Positions 27,152-39,369 of a stretch of 64,000 nucleotides of DNA are shown in pieces. The stretch lies in NCBI GenBank assembly GCA_947034895.1, contig OX344764.1, forward strand, positions 19,158,001 to 19,222,000. Reading direction: 5' to 3'. The stretch comes from Rhytidiadelphus loreus. Its lineage: Eukaryota; Streptophyta; Bryopsida; Hypnales; Hylocomiaceae. The notes beneath the pieces are model-generated. The model had not been told where the DNA came from, ran no database searches, and saw only the letters and a list, made by a program, of their open reading frames with translations. Each line of letters starts with the position of its first letter. Position 1 is the first letter of the stretch. The translations under genes were made by a program, and so were the position numbers.

Positions 27152-28351
27152 CTATACAGTCCCCATAATTAAATCTTCAAATGATAAATCTTGTTGCAAA
27201 TTCACAGCTCCATCAGGAAATGGAAACTCTAAATCAAGTTCTTCTTCGTCTTCTAGAATCATATTGTGCAGTATGCAACATGCAAACATGATATCAGTAA
27301 TGCATTCCACGCTCCATTGTCTGCAAGGATTTTGGATGATGGCAAACTGTGCTTGCAACACACCAAAACATCTCTCGACATCTTTGCGAGCACTTTCCTG
27401 TTGTTGAACAAAGTGACATTGCTTTTCATCGTCCGAGGCATGTATAGTTTGAACAAAACACTACCAAGGTGGATAAATGCCATCCGCAAGCAGGTAGAAA
27501 CGGTTGTAAAGTACACCGTTGACAACAAATTCCAAATCATGGCCTTCACCAGTGATCATGTTGTGTACGAGCGGGCTGCGATCTAGGACATTTAGATTGT
27601 TGTTAGCACCAGGTAAACCAAAAAAAGCATGCCAAATGTGGAGTCTTTTATCTGCAATGGCTTCCAATATGATAGATCTGTTATCGTCTTTGTTACTGTA
27701 ATCCCCCTGCCACGCCACAGGACAATTTTTCCAATTGTAATGCATACAATCTATCAAGGCAAACATTCCAGGCCAACCACGTGCTGCATTTATGGCAAGT
27801 TGCTTCTCAAAATCTGCTCTTGTTGGTTGCCTCAAATGTTGCTGGCCAAATTCTGCACGTACGGCTATGCAAAATCGTTTCATAGCCTCCATAGTTGTGG
27901 ATTCAGCTATTCGACAATACTCATCAGTGGAATCTGCTGTAACGCCATAAGCAAGCATTCGAATTTCTGCAGTGCACTTTTGAATAGAAGAGAGTCCTAA
28001 TTTTCCAACAGCATCTCGCTTCTGTACAAAGTAACTATCTTGAGCACAAACATGGTCCATGATGGATACGAAAAGTGGCCTTCGCATTCTGAAACGGCGT
28101 CGAAATTGTATAGGTCCATAAACTGGCGTCGGTGAAAAATAATCAGCATACATTCGATCATGTCCATGTTGCCTGTCTCTCTCTAAATTACCACGGCGTC
28201 TTGGCCTAGAGCCTCCAGCTTGTACCTCAGGCTCAACAATGAAATCATCACGAACCTCATTTAAGTAATTGTTGAAGATCATATCTTCTACTTCGTCATC
28301 TTTACGCATGTCTTGTAGATGAGCTCCTAACCTTGCTCGCCATGGGTCCAT
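27152..28351 (-). pseudogene. Harbinger (HARBI1-like) DDE transposase with one in-frame stop
   Basis: A continuous frame runs from ATG at 28351 to the TAG at 27152 (400 codons including stop), broken only by an in-frame TAG at 27461-27463. Order: N-terminal basic linker, helix-turn-helix region (GLSSIQKCTAEIRMLAYG), then the DDE fold. Visible catalytic region: first Asp in ALIDCMHYNWKNCP, second Asp in YLLADGIYPPW, and Glu in ESARKDVERCFGVLQAQF, followed by LHNMILEDEEE. The stop falls right after YPPW, where relatives usually have Ser before the Leu/Phe-Val-x-Thr stretch. In the family the protein excises and reinserts the element at TTA sites. A single recent nonsense change is the simplest reading. 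Confidence 0.85.
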
Positions 28352-28479
28352 ATTTGCCCACTAGTTGTAGCCACGCCTTCAGTTCCACAAATCTCAACGT
28401 CTCAACACTTATAAAGGGCTCTCAAAAATTGAAAAAACAAAACATGAGCTCCAAGTCTTGTTAAGCAATAAGCCAGCAT

Positions 28480-28980
28480 TTAAGCCAAAAAATGTAATGA
28501 ACCAAAACCACAGCTTCAAACACTACCATTAAAGCAAAAGACCCTTGTAATGAACCCTGAAACAACACAGTTCAAGCAATCCAAAAAAACTTTGTAATGA
28601 ACCCTCAAATACTAGAAAACAAACAATCAAAAAGACCCTTCTAATGAACCCTAAAACACCAGCAATAAAGCAAAAAAAATATCGTAATGAAGCCTCAAAC
28701 ACTAGAGTTGAAGTAGCCCAAAAAACCCTTGTAATGAACCCTGAAATACTACAAAATAAGCAACCAAAAAAACCCTTCTAACAAACCCTGAAACACTAGC
28801 AATCAAGCAAAATAAAACTTGTAATGAAGCCTGAAACACTAGCATTCAAGCAAGCATAAACACCCTCGTAATGAACCTTCAAACAACAGCACTAGCTCAA
28901 GCAAAAACAACCTTGTAATGAATCTTCAAACAACAGCATTAGCTCAAGCAAAGAAACTTGCAATGAACCCTAAGATGAAC
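28480..28980. repeat. degenerate minisatellite in the Harbinger 3' region
   Basis: TTGTAATGAACCCTGAAACA-like sequence recurs about eleven times at 37-56 bp spacing, alternating with AAGCAAxxAAAAxx stretches. It lies just upstream of the transposase start and has no coding potential. Confidence 0.55.
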
Positions 28981-29214
28981 CAAACCACAATATGGTGACT
29001 TTGCAATGGGAGCTCAAAGCTCGATTTAGAGTATTTAAAATCTAAATTTTTATTTATTTTAATGCCTGTGGAACCAAGACCACAGCATGACTTCATAAAC
29101 TTCCTTGGGACTTGTGGGGCCTGACTTTTCCGAATGTTGCAACTGACATCGCGTCAGAAATTCCTTGGGAGATGGGTTTTGTTGTGCGACTTTTTTTTTC
29201 ACTGTGGGGTGCTT

Positions 29215-29410
29215 GACCACCACTCCAACCGGCTACTTCGAAATGGCCCACCAAACCTCCATTTCTGGTCATTTGGCGCCCCTGTTTTGGAGGGCTGCTG
29301 TGGGAATGCTCTGACCACCACTCCAACTGGCTACTTCGAAATGGCCCACCAAACCTCCATTTCTGGTCATTTGGCGCCCCTGTTTTGGGGGGCTGCCGTG
29401 GGAATGCTCT
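29215..29410. repeat. 98-bp tandem duplication of the Harbinger right end
   Basis: The unit at 29215-29312 starts GACCACCACTCCAAC and ends GGGAATGCTCT. It is repeated at 29313-29410 with about three differences. Each copy ends in the terminal inverted repeat, so the element has two candidate right ends; only the outer one is followed by TTA. Confidence 0.75.
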
Positions 29411-29686
29411 TAGATCGAGACATGCAAGCACCTTTCCTTTCTGGTAAAGAAGGCAGAGAGTTTATTACCGCTGACAAACTGCCACAGGAGCAGTGAGGCA
29501 ACACACATACAATTCTTATTATAATACACCCAATTAAGAACCTCTCTAATGTACAAGCATTACCAATGCAAGCAAGTAATACTCCCAAAACTCGACTCCA
29601 TCTTTCATCATGAATATTGCCTGCCTTCATTGCCTACATTGCCTCTTCCTGGCCAGCCAGAGGAGCACGTGGATCCACAAATCTCT

Positions 29687-31527
29687 CTATGGGGAAGAGA
29701 TATTAACCTTTCGTATCAAGGAGATCGGGCGCATCATGTCGTTATCCTCGTTATCCAGAATGTGGCAATGCCACAAGTACCCCGGCGCCGCCGTGGCATC
29801 AAACGGAAACTCACCACCATACTCCGGCGTCCACTGCAACACTAGATGTGTAATATGCCCAGGCAACGACACAACAGTGTCTTTCCACCTAGCGTGATAT
29901 ACCATGGGTGGCGCAGGATCTACAATTATACAGCTCCCGTTTCCACGGTAATCGCGTTCAAACCGATTACACCCTTTCTCCTTGTAAAGCATCAGATTGA
30001 ACTCTTGAATGTTCAAAACTTTGAACTTGATGAGATGGATGTGCATGGGATGCGCGTCTGGCGTAAGATTAATAAACTCCCAGATTTCAGTGGTGCCCAG
30101 GAACGGGGTTTCCGTCACGCGGTCCGTCCAGATCAAGTTCAACAAGAGGGAGCCCGTGGGGAAGTCGTTCGCGTCCGCGTTTTTGATCATGGTGAAGGTG
30201 CGGACGAGCGCGCCAATCGTATTCGCAATTGGATGAGTCGTGATGTTCGTCGGCACTGGTGGTGAGTTTGCTTCGTCTGCCGTGTTAGGCAAGCTCACCC
30301 TGAACTGCATGATGGACTGGGTTGACAGGGGAGTGAAAGCCGGGTCGCCGTCTGGGTACGACATGAGAGCAGAGTTTTTCAACGTCACGTTCTGCCCAGG
30401 GATGGCAGAGAAGTCGATGATGAAGTCGACACGCTCTGTTGGGGCAATGACGATGGAGGTGAAATATTGGGGATGTTCAAGGAGGCTGCCGTCGCTGCCG
30501 ATCTGAGTGAAGGTGGTGTTCGGGGAGGTGAGAGAAAGCTCGTACACGCGGGCGTTGCCGGCGTTCACTAAGCAGAAGCGGTAGGACCGAGGCTTGATGA
30601 CGAGGAAAGGCCAGTATTTGCCGTTGACGAGAATGACGTCGCCAAAATACTCAGGGCACCAGTGAGGGTGGTTGTCGACGGCGAGACCGACGGTGGGGAA
30701 ATTGATGCTACCGTTCGGATAGATTGCCTTGTCTTGGATGAGGAGAGTCACTTTGTACTTCGTCGGCAGGATCCATGTGGGGAGCTCTTCCTTAGGTCGG
30801 ATGACGTACAAGCCTGCTAAGCCGGAGAGGATGTTCAACCGTGTGATGCCGAATGTGTGGTCGAGGTACCTGTGTGAACAATACAGTTTGTTAAGACGAC
30901 GTACTTCGCAGCCGTGTGCAACCCAAACATGACATTCTTGAATGGGAAGGCAGGGGTCCTTCTATAGTATCACTATAACACAAATATATTCGTATTACAG
31001 TGAACCACAATACATGGTCAAGCTTGCACTCCAGACGTTGTACAATAAAAGGACCCTTCAATCACAGAAAGTTAAGGGTTCCCTGCCTTGAAGTTCAAGA
31101 ATGTTATGAAGAGTGTATTGAGCAACCGCCTTGAAATTCAAGTGGAATTGTAAGAGGATGGCGCACGGGAATAGTACCAGAGCAGAGTGGGTTGTTGTTG
31201 ATTGGGATATGTGTAGTTCTGTGTAGGATACGCGTCCCCGTGGTCTCCACTTGCAGTGAACCAAGCGTCCGGGTAGCCGTCCCACACGCCCGCGGTCTCT
31301 GCGTTGTGATTGTGTGTGACCGTGGGCACGCCGCCCATGATCGGATTGGCCCACATCACTGTGGTGTCGACTGTGAACATGTGCGTCGCATCCAGGATGT
31401 GATTCTCCCACCGGATGTGCGTGGCTATGTCCTTGAGTGATTCCAGCGTTGGGCCGGGGTAGGAAGCCGTTTCCGCCAACGGGCCGTAGGCATACAGCGT
31501 CGTGTTCGGCAGGTCTCTATGCAGTTG
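29687..31527 (-). CDS. Multicopper oxidase, LPR/bilirubin-oxidase type, two copper ligands replaced
   Basis: Visible exons 31527-31178 and 30869-29687 join in phase (TG|G) to give 510 residues with a TAG stop. The first exon starts QLHRDLPNTTLYAYGP..PGPT, the usual second segment of LPR1-type proteins, so a 5' exon with the signal peptide should lie further upstream; I could not find it. Family landmarks: THNHN (usual HLHGG), then WYLDHTFGITRLN (usual WYHDH), the FGDVILVNGKYWP domain 2 region, HPMHIHLIKF, and HCHILDNEDNDMM (usual HCHxxxHxxxxM). So the type 3 His of WYHDH is Leu (CTC) and the type 1 His after HCH is Asn (AAC). Active relatives oxidise Fe(II) in the cell wall during phosphate-starvation responses. 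This copy is open and otherwise conserved, but is unlikely to be a normal oxidase. Confidence 0.8.
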
Positions 31528-31956
31528 CTGCACAACAACCATACCAAATCTTGTCAGAACTTACCTCATATTCATTGGAACGGTTTTTCCTCTTATCATA
31601 ATCAGTGAAATTGGCGCAGTTTCAGTTGCCTAACCTGAAACCAAACATCTATTACAAGTATCATCAATTCCATTGTACTGGAACATACTCACCGCATTGG
31701 CGATTCCCAAAACATGTATAAGGGGAATTTCGTTAAAATGGCGGTATTCCATTAAAATGGCGGTTCAGAGCTCCCAAGTCTGAATGAAATCCGACCGAAA
31801 ATGGTAGCCGGGGGGATGAAATCCTGCAACAATGATGGGTTCCTGTGATAAAAACACCTTTTCCTCGATTCAATCAAAGTTGGAGGGGTCCAGTTCAGGA
31901 CGAAATCATATCCATTCCGTGCCTTCTTAGAGCGGGCTACCTGAAAGAAAGTTCCA

Positions 31957-32613
31957 AAACAACTCTAAGCGCCATTTGTTGTGCGAGGCGTGCATGACTC
32001 TTACAATTTGGGGTGGATCACAAAGACACATCACATGGCCACTTGGGTGTGGGGCAAAGTGGCCGAGAGGAAAACAATTCACGGATCTGGATGCGCGGCC
32101 ATGCACGGGAGAAGAGGGGGCGGTGCAAATGAAAGCACGGCCTCGGTGTAAAGAAGACAGTCTACATTCAATAGTAAGGGTAATTATAGTGGTTTTTGCA
32201 TAGGGATCCGAACCCGCTTACATCCAACAGTTGGGGTGGATCACACACACACAGAACATTCAATTGGCCACTCGGGTTTTGGGCAAAGTGGCCAAGAAAA
32301 AAACAATGTCTGGATCTGCATGCGTGGCCATGCACGGGGAGCAGAGGGAAAACAACTCTAAGCGCCATTTGTTGTGCGAGGCATCGATGACTCTTACAGT
32401 TTGTGGGGGATCACAAAGACACATCACATGGCCACTTGGGTTTGGGGCAAAGTGGCCAAGAGGAAAACAATTCACGGATCGGGATGCGCGGCCATGCACG
32501 GGGAGAAGAGGGGCGCAAATGAAAGCGCGGCCTCGGTTTAAAGAAGACAGTCTTTATTGAATAGGGTAATTATAGTGGATTTTGCATAGGGATCCCAACC
32601 CGCTTACATCATT
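31957..32613 (+). repeat. two and a half tandem copies, 392-bp offset
   Basis: The segment starting AACAACTCTAAGCGCCATTTG and ending GCATAGGGATCC(G/C)AACCCGCT occurs at about 31957-32222 and 32349-32613. A shortened third copy lies between (32223-32348). Shared blocks include CACATCACATGGCCACTTGGG and GCGGCCATGCACGGG. No gene is evident. It may have displaced the first exon of the adjacent oxidase gene. Confidence 0.6.
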
Positions 32614-32790
32614 TCTAGCTCTCTTCTACGGGAGAAGGTGCAGTTCAAGAAGAAACTATTTACGCCCAACTTTTGGGGACCATGTGCTGCAGGACAAACT
32701 CAAAAATGGAGGAAGGTACAATCTGAACTATACCATTCTAAGTTCACGTCGGGACGCACGACTCGTTTTTCATTCGCCGACGCAGAGGGG

Positions 32791-35470
32791 TGAATCTGCA
32801 CTCCGCATTCTCAAGTCGCGCCTCCTAAACCGCATGCAACCATCTTTGAGTGAAGGGTCTTGAGCTTCATGAACAAAAGCAAGCGCTTATTGGCCAATCA
32901 TGTCGTTGGGAAGTCTTTACAGGGCATTCGCAGATTCCCAGACAAAGGCTCGTCAATTGCGACATGGACCACTTCCGGCGTCGCCTCTTTGCCAAATACA
33001 TTATGGTTCAACCGGTCGACCGGGAGAGGTAAAAGCAAGAGCACTCACAACCCATCCACGTTCATAGGGGAAGTCAACTTCCTCGTCGGAAGAGGTTGAC
33101 ACATGGTCACCTTTGAAACACAACAGGACCCACCTCGCAAAAAGGGCGTCGCCGGCATACAAGGAACTCATCGACGCAAGGAAGGACAGCGTTGTCATCC
33201 ACATTTTCTGACAGCAGTTCGAGTGTACCTGGTGGGAGCGATCGCCATCCACCGTCCGTGTCCTAGCATCCGGAGTTTTTGAGGGTGAGAACCAAAAACG
33301 GTCGACTTTTCTCGGGAAGTGCACCGGTGTGATGAGGCTGTTGATCGGAATACCTATTGGCTGCTCATAACTCAAGCCGTCCAGCGGATGGGGGGTCGTC
33401 CGCATCCAACCTTGCACACTGAGAGTCAAGTTAGATATGAAAGACCCATGTGCATCCACTCGGCGGCTTGAGTTATGAGCAGCGAATAGGTAATCCGATC
33501 GACACCTTCACCACACCGATCCACCGTCCCGAGAATAGTAGACCGCATCTCGCACATGCCCACAAAAACCCCGGATGCCGGGAGAAGGAAGGTGGATGGC
33601 GGTCGCTCCCACCAGGTACACTCGAACAGCTCGAGGAAAATCTGCATGACAACGTTGTCCTTCCTTGCGCCGATGAGCACCTTGTATGCCGGTGATGCCC
33701 TACGAAGAAGAGGGCCCTCGATTCCAGTGCCATGAATCCCCTATGCATATTCATGTTCGGACAGAAGATGGGCCATCGGGCGTCCCTACTTTTGCTCTAC
33801 ACAGTCAGCAAGTTCAACCATGAACGAGCCAGCACGATAACAACGCTAGAATGGATCCACACCGCACTTGACAAGCATTTGTCCGCGTGTCTACGAATGC
33901 CCTGCAAGGTCCTCACAAGCGACATGAATAGCAAATCAACACCCGCTGGTGTTGGTGAAATGGTGGTCCGCTGACAATCTACAATTTTGCAAACTAGAGG
34001 GGTAGTAAGCAACGTGGGGAAGTGGTTGACACCCGGAAACTAGGTCGCCCACTCCACATTCTGAAATTGCGCCTCCAAAACCGCATGCAGACAACTTTGA
34101 ATGAAGCACTAGAAGAAAACTGTGTTAGAATCCCTGAAAACACGTCACCTTGTTTTCGTGAAGTTCTCGTTTCAAAACGTAGAAAAATGTTTTGACTTCC
34201 GCATTTTGCCTGCGTTTTGAAACGGGAACTTAACAAAAACAAGGTGATGTGTTTTCAGGGATTCTAACACAGTTTCTTCTAGTGAAGGGTCTTGAGCTTC
34301 ATGAACAAAAGCAAGCGCCTATTTGCCAATCATGTCGTCGGGAAGCCTTTACAGGGCATTCGGAGATTCCCGGACAAATGCTCGTCAATTACGACATGGA
34401 CCACTTCCGGCGTCGCCTCTTTGCCGAATACATCATGGTTGAACCGGTCGACCGGGAGAGGTAAAAGCAAGAGCACTCACAACCCATCCACGTTCATAGG
34501 GGAAGTCAACTTCTTCCTCGAAAGATGGTGACACATGGTCACCCATGAAGCACACCAAGACCCACCTCGCAAACAGGGCGTCACTTGCATTCAAGGAGCT
34601 CCTGGGCGCAAGGAAGGACGGCGCTGTGATACACATTCTTCCCAAGTTGTTCGAGTGAACTTGGTAGCAGCGACGGCCATCCACCGTCCATGTCCTAGCA
34701 TCCGGAGTTTGGGAGGGTGAGAACCAAAAACGGTCGACTTTTCACGGGAAGTGCACTGGTGTGAAGAGGGTGTCCATTAGAGTACCTATTGGCTGCTCAT
34801 AACTCAATCCGTCAAGCGGATGTGCCGTCGTCCGAATACCACGGTGCATAGTGAGAGCCAACTTGGTTTACGACACACATACACTCGACGGCTTGAGTTA
34901 TGATCAGTTAATAGATACTTCGATGGACACCCTCCCCACACCGATCCACCGCCCCGAGAATAGTAGACCGCATCTGGCACATGTCCACAGAAACCCCGGA
35001 TGCCGGGAGGATGGTGGATGGACGTTGCTGCTACCAAGTACCTTAGAACAACAGGAGGAGAATGTGCATGACAACGTCGTCCTTCCTTGCGCCGAGGAGC
35101 TCCTTGAATGCAAGTGACACCCTACGAAGATCAAGGCCATGGATTCTTGTGCCATGAATCCCCTATGCATATTGGTGTTCGGACAGAAGATGGGCCGCTA
35201 GCATCCCTACTTTTTTGCTCTATATTGAGTCAGCAAGTTCAACCATGAACGAGCCAGCACGATAACAACGCCCGAATGGATCCACACCGCACTTGACGGG
35301 CATTTGTCCCGGTGTCTCCGAATGCCCTGTAAGGTCCTCACAAGCGACATGAATAGCAAATAAACACCCGCTGGTGTTGGTGAAATGGTGGTCCGCTGAC
35401 AATCTACAATTTTGCAAACTAGAGGGAGTGTAAGCAACGTGGGGACGTGGTCGACACCCGGAAACTAGAT
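32791..35470. repeat. tandem duplication, about 1.25-kb unit
   Basis: Unit A (32791-34044) and unit B (34045-35470) share the same order: a CTCCxCATTCT..AACCGCATGCA start, GAAGGGTCTTGAGCTTCATG, CGACATGGACCACTTCCGGC, a block of short minus-strand frames, CACACCGATCCACCG, GACAGAAGATGGGCC and GTTCAACCATGAACGAGCCA. Unit B is longer only because of a 178-bp MITE. Each unit also holds a diverged inverted pair (the TATTTGCCAATCATGTCGT arm and a reverse-complemented arm ending GACATGAATAGCAAAT). Frames inside are short and broken; no gene is called. Confidence 0.65.
34107..34284. mobile_element. CACTA-type MITE, 178 bp, with empty site in the sister repeat
   Basis: It starts CACTAGAAGAAAACTGTGTT and ends with the reverse complement of that sequence, bar one base (CTTCTAGTG). 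AAG is duplicated on both sides (34104-34106 and 34285-34287). The paralogous unit at 32836-32860 reads TTTGAGTGAAGGGTCTTGAG with a single AAG and no insert. A CACTA end with a 3-bp duplication identifies the superfamily. Arms of about 40 bp and more pair with each other. Confidence 0.85.
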
Positions 35471-36258
35471 CGCCTTGTTGTTGGAGAGAGACCAAGTATC
35501 CTGTACAAAAAGGCCAACGGTCAATTCCGGACTTGGGGGGACCAAACAGCGCACTCAAAGACCATGTAGGGTACTGATAAGTCCACCTTATGATATACGG
35601 AGTCCTCAACCTCATTTACAATCGCACCAGGGTGACGTCTAGGCCTTCCTCCTTTGGGGCCACGAAGCCGAAGCCAGAGCACTCTGAGTCCCACCTTCGT
35701 CTGCCTGTGATGAATGTCGAGGCCCCAAGAGAAGGGGTTGGTGGACAAGTATTGTGACACCATTGCCGGGATGGGGACTATTGTGAACAGGGTGCCTATC
35801 AGCGCACTTGTTGGCTGCTCAGAACAAGGACCTTCAAGTGGGAGTGGAACATTCATATCCAACAATGTGCAATCATCGAACACATGCTGTTATGCATTTT
35901 CCGAGGAATGAGCAGAGCTGGATATCATTGCTCCACTCCCACTTGAGGGCTCGCATTGTGAGCAGCGAACAGGTGCGTCGATACGCTCCCTGTCCACAAT
36001 AGTCCCCATCCCGACAATGGTAGAGCGGCTGCAGTCAAAGCCCACGGAGACGGAAGGATGTCGCGGAGGAGGACGACGCATGACGGTGGCTCTCATGGTG
36101 TACCTCGAATGATGACGGAGGGAGGGGTTCATGGCAACACCTCCCGTCGTTGCCCTTGCCATTCCCGTGAACGCAAGGCGCATCCAATTCCTGTGAACGC
36201 AAGGAGCAATGCCTTCCGAGTTCTCCGCGTGCGAGCTGATGATGCTGCCCACGGTTCA
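35471..36258. repeat. diverged relatives of the 36-39 kb repeats
   Basis: Phrases also found at 36.7 and 38.2 kb recur here: CATATCCAACAATGTGCAAT, CATTTTCCGAGGAATGAGCA, GAGCTGGATATCATTGCTCC and CCATCCCGACAATGGTAGA. They appear as inverted pairs around short spacers. No intact gene is seen. Confidence 0.5.
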
Positions 36259-39050
36259 GACCGCACGGTCTAAACTGCAGGCGCCGATGCTCCAACCATC
36301 GTCGCTTCGTGATGATTCTCCAGCTTGATCAACACCAGCAAGAGTCTATTTGCCGATCACATCGTCGTGAGGTCCTCGCACGGCACTCCGAGGTTTGCAG
36401 TCAAATGCTCGTCCACTGCAGTGCGGACCCATGCTGTCGTCATCCCATAGCCGGATGGATCATTGCTGAACCCGCTCTTGTGTTTACGAGAACCCACCCC
36501 GTAACAAAGTGCGCCTTGTATTCACGGAACTTCCAGTGCGCAACGACGGGAGGCGTTGGCATGGATGCACTCCTCGCATCGTTCAAGGGCACCGTTATCG
36601 AGGGTTGGCACCGAAACCGGTCAACCTTTGCCGGGATGGGGATTTCCGCGAAAAGGTGCCTATCAGCGCACCTGTTGTCTGCTCATAACAAGTGCCCTCA
36701 AGTGAGAGTCGAACAGTCATATCCAACAATGCGCAATCATCGAACACATGCTCTTATGCATTTTCCGAGGAATGAGCAGAGTTGGATATCATTGCTCCAC
36801 TCTCACTCGAGGGCTCGCATTGTGAGTAGCCAACAGGTGCGTTGATAGGCCCCATCCACGGCAGTCCCCATCCCGGCAATGGTAGACCGGCTACGGTCGA
36901 AGCCCACGGAGACGCAAGAAGTCACGGAGGAGGACGACGCAGGCTGGTGGCTCTCCTGGTGTACCTCCAACGATGACGGAGGGAGGGGTTCATGGCAACG
37001 CCTCCCGTGGTTGCCCTTGGAAGTCCCGTGAACGGAAGGCGCATCCGCTCCACACAAGAGACGCGTTCAACAACGATCCATCCAGCACGTTGACATCGTT
37101 CGAATTGGTCAGCACTACAATGGACGAATATTTTCCGGACCTTCTCAGTGTGCCGTGCAACGACCACCCAAACGATATGATCGGCAAATAGATGCCTACT
37201 GGCGTTGGTGAAATGATGTTGCGAGGACCTTTCATCTGCGTGCTACGATGTACAGAAGCCTACTCTACGGGGTCGGGGACTCGTGTTAAAAAAGTGAGAA
37301 TATTTGTATTAGTGTATCCAATGTGGGAATGAGTATATTGTTGACAAGAATGAACTGAAAATGTCTACAATTCTCTAATAAATGAGATGCATCTGTAAAT
37401 GTCATTTATGTTGTAGCAATGTTCAGCAATGTCAATGTGACCTTTGCAGACGAGTTGAGGATGCTGCCCACGTTTCAGACCGCGCGGTCTGAACTGCAGG
37501 CGCCGACGTTCCAACCTCCGTCGCCTCGTGATGACGCAAGGCGCATCCAATTCCCGTGAGCGCAAGGAGCAATGCCTACCGAGTTCTCCGCGTGCGAGCT
37601 GATGATGCTGCCCATGGTTCAGACCGCGCGGTCTGAACTGCAGGCGCCGATGCTCCAACCATCGTCGCTTCGTGATGACTCTCCAGCTTGATCAACACCA
37701 GCAAGAGTCTATTCGCCGATCACATCATCGTGAGGTCCTCGCACGGCACTCCGAGGTTCGCGGTCAAATGCTCGTCCACTGTAGTGCGGACCCATGCTGG
37801 TGTCGTCCCTTTGCCGGATGGATCATTGCTGAACCTGCTCTTGTAATGAAAAGAGGCAAGGACATGGACACCCCATCTACGGTCACGTCAAGAACGTCCT
37901 CTTCACATCCCGGAACCCACCGCCTAGCGGAGTACGTGTTGTGTTCACAAGACTTCCAGTGCACAACCAGGGGAGGCGTTGTCATGAACGCCCTCCTCCA
38001 ACCGTTCAAGGGCACCCCATCCGTGCGACCGTCGTCTCCCTCCGCCACATCCTCGCGTTCTCCGTGGGCTTCGACCGCAGCCAGTCTACCATTGCCGGGA
38101 TGGGGACTGTCGTGAAAGGTGCATATCAACGCACCTGTTGGCTGCTGATAACAAATGCCTTCAAGTGAGATTGGAACACTCATATCCAACAATGTGCAAT
38201 CATCGAACACATGCTCCTGTGCATTTTCCGAGGAATGAGCAGAGTTGGATATCATTGCTCCACTCTCACTCGAGGGCATTGTGAGCAGCCAACAAGTGCG
38301 TTGATAGGCACCCTGTCCACGGGAGTCCCCATCCCGGCAATAGTAGACCGGCTGCGGTCGAAGCCCACGGAGAACGCGAGGATGTGGCGGAGGGGGACGC
38401 ATGACAGTGGCTCTCCTGGTGTACCTCCAACGATGGTTGCCCTTGGAAGTCCCGTGAACGCAAGGCGCATCCGCTCCACACAAGAGACGCGTTCAACAAT
38501 GATCCATCCAGCACGTTCGAATTGGTCAGCACTACAATGGACGAATATTTTCCGGACCTTCTCAAGGTGCCCTACAACGACCACCCACACGATATGATCG
38601 GCAAATAGATGCCTACTGGCGTTGGTGAAATGATGTTACGACGAAGGGAACCACGCTCTATGGGATCGGGGACTCGTGTTAAAAAAATGCGGGTATTTGT
38701 ATTAGTCTATCCAATGTGGGAAAGAGTATATTGTTGACAAGAATGATGAACTGAAAATGTTTCTAAAATTTTGAAAATGTTTCTAAAATATCTCTAATGA
38801 GATGCATCTGTAAATGTCATTTATGTTGTATGGGAAAGTCATCCGTGGCTCACCATGAGTCCACGTTCAGCAATGTTAGTGTGGAGCTATTACTAAAAGC
38901 AATGAAGGGTAGACCGGACTTTGGACTTGGAACGCGACTGTGCAGCCTTCCATCGTAACCTTCGCAAACGAGTTGAGGATGCTGCCCACGGTTCAGACCG
39001 CGCGGTCTGAACTGCAGGCGCTGACACTCCAACCTTCGTTGCGTCGGCCA
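36259..39050. repeat. tandem 1.4-1.5 kb units, each preceded by the GACCGCGCGGTC palindrome
   Basis: Each unit has the palindrome followed by CTGCAGGCGCxGA, then GATCAACACCAGCAAGAGTC, a middle part with inverted sub-repeats, then GATCGGCAAATAGATGCCTAC in reverse relation to the opening block. A spacer follows, reading GGGGACTCGTGTTAAAAAA, ATGAGATGCATCTGTAAATG and GAGTTGAGGATGCTGCCCA, leading to the next palindrome. Palindromes sit at 36259, 37478, 37622 and 38996. The inverted opening and closing blocks give each unit a foldback layout. Frames are short; no gene is called. Confidence 0.6.
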
Positions 39051-39369
39051 CTTGGGGAGGTGACTGCCCGGAGGGATTCTGCACAACGAAGACAATGGTC
39101 ACGACCATGCAAACGTGATTGCGATTTTCTGGACGAGCTCCGGAAAGACAAAGTTCAGAGTGGGAAAAGAGGAGCAACGGAGTATTCGATGGACAAACAA
39201 TTTCACCCCATCGTATACTACAGCCTAGTGTAGGGCGGGAAAAAATTGTTTCTCCATCAAACTCATCCGTCGTCCCCTGCGTACCTTAGTTCATCCCAAG
39301 GGAGCAAACAACCCACCTTACCACATATGTACAATGTCGCACCACGCGCTCGTCAGCAGTGATGTCTTC

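Larger units (their letters stand above)
25110..29409. mobile_element. PIF/Harbinger DNA transposon, complete ends, 4.3 kb
   Basis: TTA at 25107-25109 precedes GAGCATCCCCATGGCGGGG. The right end reads, in reverse complement, GAGCATTCCCACGGCAGCC and is followed by TTA at 29410-29412. A TTA duplication and matching inverted ends bracket both expected genes in convergent order: the SANT/Myb-like accessory gene (+, about 26.3-26.9 kb) and the DDE nuclease (-, 27152-28351). Both are damaged, so the copy is non-autonomous now. The right end carries a duplicated terminal segment, listed separately. The few lesions suggest recent activity. Confidence 0.85.

Noticed and set aside
32791..35470. Minus-strand ORFs repeated in both tandem units
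   Set aside because: The frames are conserved only because the DNA is duplicated. They are broken by stops and have no recognised domain.
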